Positions 58,849 through 64,000 of a stretch of DNA of 64,000 nucleotides are shown here, piece after piece (the first letter of the stretch is position 1; each line of letters starts with the position of its first letter). The stretch lies in NCBI GenBank assembly GCA_900551745.1, contig URXA01000001.1:124001-188000 (forward strand), given 5' to 3'. The notes below the pieces were generated by a model. It did not search any database and was not told the DNA's origin. It saw nothing but the letters and a program-made list of their open reading frames with translations. The stretch is from an uncultured Phascolarctobacterium sp. GTDB lineage: Bacteria > Bacillota > Negativicutes > Acidaminococcales > Acidaminococcaceae. Both the position numbers and the translations under genes were made by a program.

Positions 58849-60912
58849 ATGTGGTGGCGCGAGCCTATTACCAGTTTAAAAGGTATAGGGATAAAAAAAG
58901 CTTTAGAATTTCAGAAATTGAATATAGAAACGGTCGGCGATCTGCTCAACAGATTTCCGAGAATGGATAGTTATCTTGATTATTCTAAAGTGAAACGTAT
59001 TGGAGAACTGACTACTGATAACGAAAAACAGCTTTTTACAGGAGAAGTGTTTCGAGTTGCAGATAAATATTCAGGCAGAGGGAAACGTTATACTGTGATC
59101 ACAGTTCAGGAAGATGGCAGTTATGCCGATATTTTTCTGTTTGCAGCGCAGCGTTATCAGGCCCGTAAATACAAACCAGGTATGCGTCTGATCGTTATTG
59201 GTAAAGTGCGCCGTGGTACAACGTCAAAATTTGTTTCCGAAGCGTTTATTCAAATTGCCGACAGTGATGAAAGCATCAACGCTTTAGGAATTTTACCTGT
59301 TTATAGTCTGACAGGTTCTTTGACGCAGGCAGCTGTACGTACAGCAGTCAAACAGGCACTGGCAAAGGCAGAACAGTATTTGCCGGAAACACTGCCGGCA
59401 AGTATTATAACGGAAAGGCAGCTGCCGGACCGTTATACCGCATTGAAGAATATTCATTTTCCTGGCAGCTTTGCTAAACTGGCAGAGGCTAAAAAAAGAT
59501 TTATTTTTGAAGAACTGTTTTTACTGCAGTGCGGTCTGCTCTATTATCGCGACCGCATTAAAGAGGTGAGGCAGGGCATCAAGCACGGCGTGGACGGCAA
59601 GCTTGTTACAGCGGTGAAAAGCTCACTGCCGTTTGAACTTACTGAAGCGCAGCAGAAGGTCTGGCAGGAAATATCACTTGATATGCAGGATAATAAGCCG
59701 ATGCACAGACTGCTGCAGGGCGATGTAGGATCTGGTAAGACTGTTGTTTCGGCTCTGGCGCTGGCTAAAACGGCTGAAAACGGATATCAGGGCTGTATTA
59801 TGGTGCCGACAGAAATTTTGGCACAGCAGCATTTTGAAACCCTGACAGAGTATTTGGGCAAACAGGGGTTAAGAGTTGAGCTTTTGACAAGCAGCGTCAA
59901 AAAAGCTAAACGCCGGGAAATTTTAGAAAATCTGGAGCTGGGTGAGATTGATGTACTGGTTGGCACGCATGCCCTGATCCAGGACGACGTTGTTTTTGCC
60001 AGATTAGCGTTGGTGGTTACTGATGAACAGCATCGTTTTGGGGTAGACCAGAGGGCGAAATTATCTAATAAATCACAGTTTGCTCCAGATATTCTGGTTA
60101 TGACTGCTACTCCGATACCGCGAACTTTAGCTTTAACTATTTATGGTGATCTTGATACTTCCATGATGCAGGGAAAACCTGTTGGACGTAAACCGATTGA
60201 GACTTTGTGTTATACAGGAGAGAAGCGTAATGCAGTATATGCTGGACTGGTGCGCCAGGTGCAGGCCGGACATCAGGCTTATGTTGTCTGCGCTCTGATC
60301 GACGAATCTGAAGGTGTAGAAGCGCGTTCTGCAACAGAAGTTTATACGGAACTGCAGGCAACGTATTTAAAAAATATTCCCTGTGCTCTGCTGCACGGAC
60401 GTTTGAAAAACCAGGAAAAAGAAGAAATTATGAGCCTCTTTGCCGCAGGAGAAATCAAAGTGCTGATCACGACGACAGTTATTGAAGTTGGTGTCAATGT
60501 TCCCAATGCAACGCTGATGATCATTGAAAATGCTGACAGATTCGGGTTGGCCCAGATGCATCAGCTGCGCGGCAGGGTAGGGCGCGGCAAGGATCAGTCG
60601 TACTGTGTGCTGCTTACGGATAATGACAATAAGGAAACACTGGAACGACTGCAGGTATTGCGCGACAGTGATAACGGGTTCTTTTTAGCAGAAAAAGATC
60701 TGGAGCTGCGCGGTGCCGGGCAATTATTCGGTTTGCGTCAGCACGGCTTGCCTGATTTATATATTGCTGATATACTGCAAGATATAGGCGTTTTGATAGA
60801 AGCACGTGAATTAGCGAAAAAAGCGTTCCAGAACCCGCAGATGCTGCGAGAGATAGAAGATGCTCTGAACAGTCAATTTGACGAACGGTTCCAGCGTATT
60901 TTTTATTCGTAA
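58849..60912 (+). CDS. recG: ATP-dependent DNA helicase RecG
   Basis: Branch-migrating helicase that remodels stalled forks and Holliday junctions. The N-terminal wedge OB domain (about 55-150) precedes the helicase core with Walker A LLQGDVGSGKTVVSALAL, DEQHRFG (DExH box), VMTATPIPRTL, TTVIEVGVNVPNA and the QLRGRVGRG motif. The 687-residue length is usual. The ribosome site is poor (GATTGGCAG), but the N-terminus fits the family. Confidence 0.97.
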   Translation: MWWREPITSLKGIGIKKALEFQKLNIETVGDLLNRFPRMDSYLDYSKVKRIGELTTDNEKQLFTGEVFRVADKYSGRGKRYTVITVQEDGSYADIFLFAAQRYQARKYKPGMRLIVIGKVRRGTTSKFVSEAFIQIADSDESINALGILPVYSLTGSLTQAAVRTAVKQALAKAEQYLPETLPASIITERQLPDRYTALKNIHFPGSFAKLAEAKKRFIFEELFLLQCGLLYYRDRIKEVRQGIKHGVDGKLVTAVKSSLPFELTEAQQKVWQEISLDMQDNKPMHRLLQGDVGSGKTVVSALALAKTAENGYQGCIMVPTEILAQQHFETLTEYLGKQGLRVELLTSSVKKAKRREILENLELGEIDVLVGTHALIQDDVVFARLALVVTDEQHRFGVDQRAKLSNKSQFAPDILVMTATPIPRTLALTIYGDLDTSMMQGKPVGRKPIETLCYTGEKRNAVYAGLVRQVQAGHQAYVVCALIDESEGVEARSATEVYTELQATYLKNIPCALLHGRLKNQEKEEIMSLFAAGEIKVLITTTVIEVGVNVPNATLMIIENADRFGLAQMHQLRGRVGRGKDQSYCVLLTDNDNKETLERLQVLRDSDNGFFLAEKDLELRGAGQLFGLRQHGLPDLYIADILQDIGVLIEARELAKKAFQNPQMLREIEDALNSQFDERFQRIFYS

Positions 60913-60928
60913 TATTAAAGGAGTTTTA

Positions 60929-61621
60929 ATGGAGAATAAAACTAAATGGTATCGTGACCCTGATATCATAACTAAAATCGTTGCGGTGGCTTTTTTGGTG
61001 CTGCTGGGATGCTGTATACATTTTTTTGCTCAGGATTTTTTTGATAAAACTCTTAAACTGGCTATCAGCGGTAACGTTAATGCTTTGGCTGAATATCTGC
61101 GGTCTTTTGGGTCCTGGGCAATTGTGATCAGTTTTTTACTGGATGTGTTCATCAATGCGGCCAGTATTTTTCCTTCAATTTTTCTTTCGACGGCTAATGG
61201 TTTGATTTTCGGTCTGCCACTGGGAATACTGATTTCCTGGCTGGCGGAAACTGTCGGTGTTGTGATCAGCTTTCTGCTGATGCGTTATTTATTCAGAGGT
61301 ACTGCTGAAAAGATCATTGCTACCAGTAACAGCCTGAAAAATATCGACGAAGCCAGCGGTAAGAACGGTTTGCAGTGGATGGCATTTGCCAGAGCGCTGC
61401 CGTATTTCCCTTCGGGAATTTTAACTGCCATCGGAGCTTTGAGCAAAATCAGCGTCAGAGATTATATTATTGCCAATCTGATCGGTAAATTTCCTTCGAC
61501 GGCATTAGAAGTTGTTATTGGGCATGATATTGTAAATTTCAAGCAAAACAGTATGCGTTTGACAGTGTTGGTTATTGTTACGGGCATCGTGTTTTTTGCT
61601 TATAAACGTTATAAAAAATAG
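60929..61621 (+). CDS. TVP38/TMEM64 family (DedA-like) inner-membrane protein
   Basis: A 230-residue membrane protein with about five or six hydrophobic segments. It has the SNARE-associated/VTT domain features FPSIFLSTANGLIFGLPLG, ALPYFPSGILTAIGAL and NLIGKFPSTALEVVIG. Relatives may flip or transport lipids across membranes; the substrate is unknown. ATG 60929 follows AAAGGAG; the frame upstream runs into recG and is ignored. Confidence 0.88.
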   Translation: MENKTKWYRDPDIITKIVAVAFLVLLGCCIHFFAQDFFDKTLKLAISGNVNALAEYLRSFGSWAIVISFLLDVFINAASIFPSIFLSTANGLIFGLPLGILISWLAETVGVVISFLLMRYLFRGTAEKIIATSNSLKNIDEASGKNGLQWMAFARALPYFPSGILTAIGALSKISVRDYIIANLIGKFPSTALEVVIGHDIVNFKQNSMRLTVLVIVTGIVFFAYKRYKK

Positions 61622-61700
61622 CAGTGTGCTTTATTTACTCATATCTACTGAGGCAGTGGCGATGAGTTTTATACTTTTGAATAAATTTATATGGACAGAT

Positions 61701-61732
61701 AAAATAACTGCGTTACGGCAGTTATTTTTTAT
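61701..61732 (+). terminator. Terminator after the TVP38-type gene
   Basis: AAAATAACTGC / GCAGTTATTTT (61701-61711 with 61718-61728), followed by TT. Confidence 0.85.
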
Positions 61733-61767
61733 CTACAATTAGGATAATAATTTTCTTTTAGTATCTA

Positions 61768-61796
61768 TTGCAAGAATAATTGAGAGCAGTTATAAT
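61768..61796 (+). promoter_or_regulatory. Promoter of the [FeFe]-hydrogenase gene
   Basis: TTGCAA at 61768-61773 and TATAAT at 61791-61796, 17 bp apart, 32 bp before the ATG. Confidence 0.82.
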
Positions 61797-61828
61797 AAAG
61801 GCAGTGATAAAAGAGGAGGGTCTCTTAT

Positions 61829-63355
61829 ATGAGTAAACATCAATTTACGGATATCCGTGTTGCTATTGAACCGGATAATCCTGCTGTACAAAGGCTGGAA
61901 TTCAAATGCATCAAATGCGGTTCCTGTAAAGCAGTCTGCACCGATTATATCGGTGTCTGCGGCACCTACGATCTCAAGGCGACCGGAGATGTGCCTATCT
62001 GTATCAACTGCGGGCAGTGCGCTAATGTGTGCCCGGCAGACAGTATTACTGAAAAGGTTGAGGCTTATGAAGTAACTGCAGCAATGCGTGATCCTGAAAA
62101 GGTTGTTATTTTCAGCACTTCTCCTTCTGTGCGCATTGCTTTAGGTGAAGAATTTGCTATGGCAGACGGTAGCTTTGTTGAAGGAAAAATGGTAGCGCTG
62201 CTAAAAAAACTGGGGGCAGATTATGTGCTGGATACTAATTTTGCTGCTGACCTGACGATTATGGAAGAAGCCAGTGAGTTGGTGGAACGTATCACAAAAG
62301 GCGAAAAACCGCTGCCGCAGTTTACCAGTTGCTGTCCGGCCTGGGTCAAATTTGCTGAAACCTATTATCCGGAAATACTTCCGCATATTTCCAGTGCTAA
62401 AAGCCCGATAGGAATGCAGGGACCGACAATCAAAACTTATTTTGCAAAAAAAATGGGACTTGATCCCCAAAAAATAGTTAATGTGGCTGTTACTCCCTGC
62501 ACAGCTAAAAAATATGAAATCCGCCGTGATGAGATGAATGCTGCTGCAAGGCATTTAGGTATTAACGGTATGCGTGATATGGATTATGTTATTACTACGC
62601 GTGAACTGGCTATGCTGGCCAAAGATGAAAATATTGATTTCGCAGCATTGGAAGATCAGGCATATGATGACTTTATGGGACTGGGGTCAGGTGCCGGCGT
62701 GATTTTCGGTAATACCGGCGGCGTTATGGAAGCTGCAGTACGCAGTGCCTACACTTTTGTAACGAAAAAAACTGCTCCGGCAGCACTATATGATCTGAAG
62801 CCCGTACGCGGTCTGGAAGGTATCAAAGAAGCTTCCGTAGACATTGACGGCTTGGAAGTAAAGGTTGCTATCGTCTATGGTACTGCTAATGTTCGTAAAT
62901 TGATCGAAAAAATCAAAAGCGGCGAAAAAAGCTATCATTTTGTCGAAGTAATGACTTGCCCGGGCGGATGCATCGGTGGCGGCGGTCAGCCTAAAGACAG
63001 GGAATATAAGGGTGATGCGCTGCGCGCCAAGCGTATTGAAGGCCTTTATAAACGCGACGATTCGATGCAGCTGCGGTTAAGCCACGAAAATCTTGAAATC
63101 ATTAAATTATACGAAGAATTTTACGGTGAACCCTTAAGTGAGCTGGCAGAACAGATGCTGCATACGGTGTATTTTGACAGAAGTGCTGATTTGGGAGGAG
63201 TTTATATCGCTCCGACAGAAGTTCAGTCTGCAGCAGGTTTAAAACAATTTCGCTGCAAGGTTTGCGGTTATATTTATGAAGGTGCAAGCCTGCCCGAAGA
63301 TTATATCTGTCCTACCTGCGGTGTGGGTGCGGAAATGTTTGAAGAAGTGCGCTAA
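61829..63355 (+). CDS. [FeFe]-hydrogenase with C-terminal rubredoxin domain
   Basis: Monomeric cytoplasmic hydrogenase of 508 residues that should interconvert protons and H2. An N-terminal 2[4Fe-4S] ferredoxin domain (CIKCGSCKAVC, CINCGQCANVCP, about 27-72) leads to the H-cluster domain. L1 is TSCCPAW (166-172), L2 is TPCTAKKYE (222-230), and L3 is EVMTCPGGCIGGGGQP (373-388). L2 has Thr where the classical motif has Met. The last 35 residues are a complete rubredoxin (CKVCGYIYEG, CPTCGVG). This layout resembles the group B-type enzymes rather than the bifurcating HydABC, but subgroup is inferred. It ends convergently with hydF, needed to build its H-cluster. Confidence 0.93.
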   Translation: MSKHQFTDIRVAIEPDNPAVQRLEFKCIKCGSCKAVCTDYIGVCGTYDLKATGDVPICINCGQCANVCPADSITEKVEAYEVTAAMRDPEKVVIFSTSPSVRIALGEEFAMADGSFVEGKMVALLKKLGADYVLDTNFAADLTIMEEASELVERITKGEKPLPQFTSCCPAWVKFAETYYPEILPHISSAKSPIGMQGPTIKTYFAKKMGLDPQKIVNVAVTPCTAKKYEIRRDEMNAAARHLGINGMRDMDYVITTRELAMLAKDENIDFAALEDQAYDDFMGLGSGAGVIFGNTGGVMEAAVRSAYTFVTKKTAPAALYDLKPVRGLEGIKEASVDIDGLEVKVAIVYGTANVRKLIEKIKSGEKSYHFVEVMTCPGGCIGGGGQPKDREYKGDALRAKRIEGLYKRDDSMQLRLSHENLEIIKLYEEFYGEPLSELAEQMLHTVYFDRSADLGGVYIAPTEVQSAAGLKQFRCKVCGYIYEGASLPEDYICPTCGVGAEMFEEVR

Positions 63356-63364
63356 AGTTTAAAT

Positions 63365-63396
63365 AAAAAGCTGAAACCAAAAGGTTTCAGCTTTTT
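63365..63396. terminator. Bidirectional terminator between the hydrogenase gene and hydF
   Basis: Perfect 14-bp stem (63365-63378 with 63383-63396), loop AAAA, A-rich and T-rich outer ends. Confidence 0.92.
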
Positions 63397-63397
63397 A

Positions 63398-64000
63398 TTA
63401 TTTATCCAGCAATTTATAAATCTGTGGAAAGGGTTCAACGGTGCGTTTTAAAATACCGTTGATATAGGCGATAGTGATACCGTAATTGGTGAAAGGTATG
63501 TTTTGGTCTGCAGCACATTTGATGCGGTACTGCATTTCACGTTCGTTCAGCATACAGGCGCCGCAGTGGATAATCATTTTATACGGTGATAAGTCCAGTG
63601 GAAATTCCGTGCCGCTGGTAAAAATAAATTCTGGATTTTTACCGGTATATTCTTTAATCCAGCGTGGCAGCTTGACGGTGCCGATATCATCGCATTGGCG
63701 GTGATGTGTGCAGCCTTCGCCGACAAGAATTTTATCTCCGTCCTCAAGGCTTTCAAGTGCGGTAACGCCTTGAACGGCAGTCTGCAGATTACCTTTATAG
63801 CGTGCAAACAGGATCGAAAAAGAGGTCAGAAGAATATCTGCAGGCGTTTCAGCAGCAACTTTTTTAAAGACCTGGCTGTCGGTGATAACCAGTTTGGGTC
63901 GTTTACCTAAATTTTGCAGTGTGTTGGCCAGTTCGTTTTCTTTAACTACAATAGCGGCAGCATCTGCTTCCAAAATATCACGGATCGTCTGCTGCTGCGG
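63398..64000 (-). CDS. hydF: [FeFe]-hydrogenase H-cluster maturation GTPase HydF (partial, C-terminal half)
   Basis: Scaffold protein that receives the two-iron subcluster from HydE/HydG and inserts it into the hydrogenase. The visible 200 codons are the C-terminal dimerisation and cluster-binding part. They carry the conserved Cys/His ligands in GEGCTHHRQC and, about 50 residues later, HCGACM. The N-terminal GTPase domain lies beyond the right edge; the reading frame is open to base 64000. It is convergent with the hydrogenase gene, with no other gene in between. Confidence 0.92.
   Translation of the reverse strand, partial: PQQQTIRDILEADAAAIVVKENELANTLQNLGKRPKLVITDSQVFKKVAAETPADILLTSFSILFARYKGNLQTAVQGVTALESLEDGDKILVGEGCTHHRQCDDIGTVKLPRWIKEYTGKNPEFIFTSGTEFPLDLSPYKMIIHCGACMLNEREMQYRIKCAADQNIPFTNYGITIAYINGILKRTVEPFPQIYKLLDK

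Overview
The window is a chromosomal segment of about 45% GC from a low-GC, Firmicutes-type bacterium that has an outer membrane. PolC, RemA, RNase Y, a PASTA kinase and an RqcH homologue point to Firmicutes. A large C-terminal beta-barrel autotransporter points to a diderm lineage. Together these suggest the Negativicutes; a gut Acidaminococcaceae such as Phascolarctobacterium is my best guess, but it is only an inference from gene content and synteny. I saw no tRNA, rRNA, insertion sequence, phage or CRISPR array.

About 1-36,900 is mostly conserved housekeeping DNA. First come proS-mgtC-polC-bcp-yaaA, with a PolC that lacks the usual inserted exonuclease. Next is the rimP-nusA-ylxR-ylxQ-infB-rbfA-nrnA-truB-ribF operon, then rpsO. 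A G1P-dehydrogenase-like gene and a DUF218 gene follow, then rqcH on the minus strand. A secreted protein of unknown role precedes yicC-remA-gmk-rpoZ-coaBC. A SAM-I riboswitch controls metK. The block ends with priA, def-fmt-DUF116-rsmB-rlmN and prpC-pknB-rsgA-rpe.

About 37,000-49,900 is the accessory part. It holds a small secreted Cys protein, and a leader of about 0.9 kb containing a candidate promoter with a G8 tract next to its -35 box. The leader precedes a 925-residue autotransporter adhesin. After that lies an aromatic-acid decarboxylation island. It has a BsdC/VdcC-type UbiD with its small BsdD partner, a second UbiD of the gallate decarboxylase (LpdC) type, two paralogous LysR regulators facing tail to tail, and an operon of a DASS/SLC13 carrier, a UbiX flavin prenyltransferase and an LpdD-type prenyl-FMN chaperone. 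A 15-bp palindrome (TTnGGAAnTTCCnAA) occurs upstream of both the bsdCD operon and the carrier-ubiX-lpdD operon. This suggests one regulator couples uptake, cofactor supply and decarboxylation.

About 49,900-64,000 returns to core genes. An FMN riboswitch controls ribD-ribE-ribBA-ribH, which also supplies the flavin that UbiX prenylates. Next are hslO, recA-recX with a LexA-type box inside the promoter, and rny, which probably starts at ATT. A zinc-ribbon protein, rpmB (minus), recG and a TVP38-type membrane protein follow. Last are an [FeFe]-hydrogenase fused to a C-terminal rubredoxin and the convergent hydF maturase gene, which runs off the right edge.

Start codons were chosen by Shine-Dalgarno spacing. 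Several of the longest reading frames start at a GTG or TTG that is itself part of the ribosome binding site, and those starts were moved downstream.
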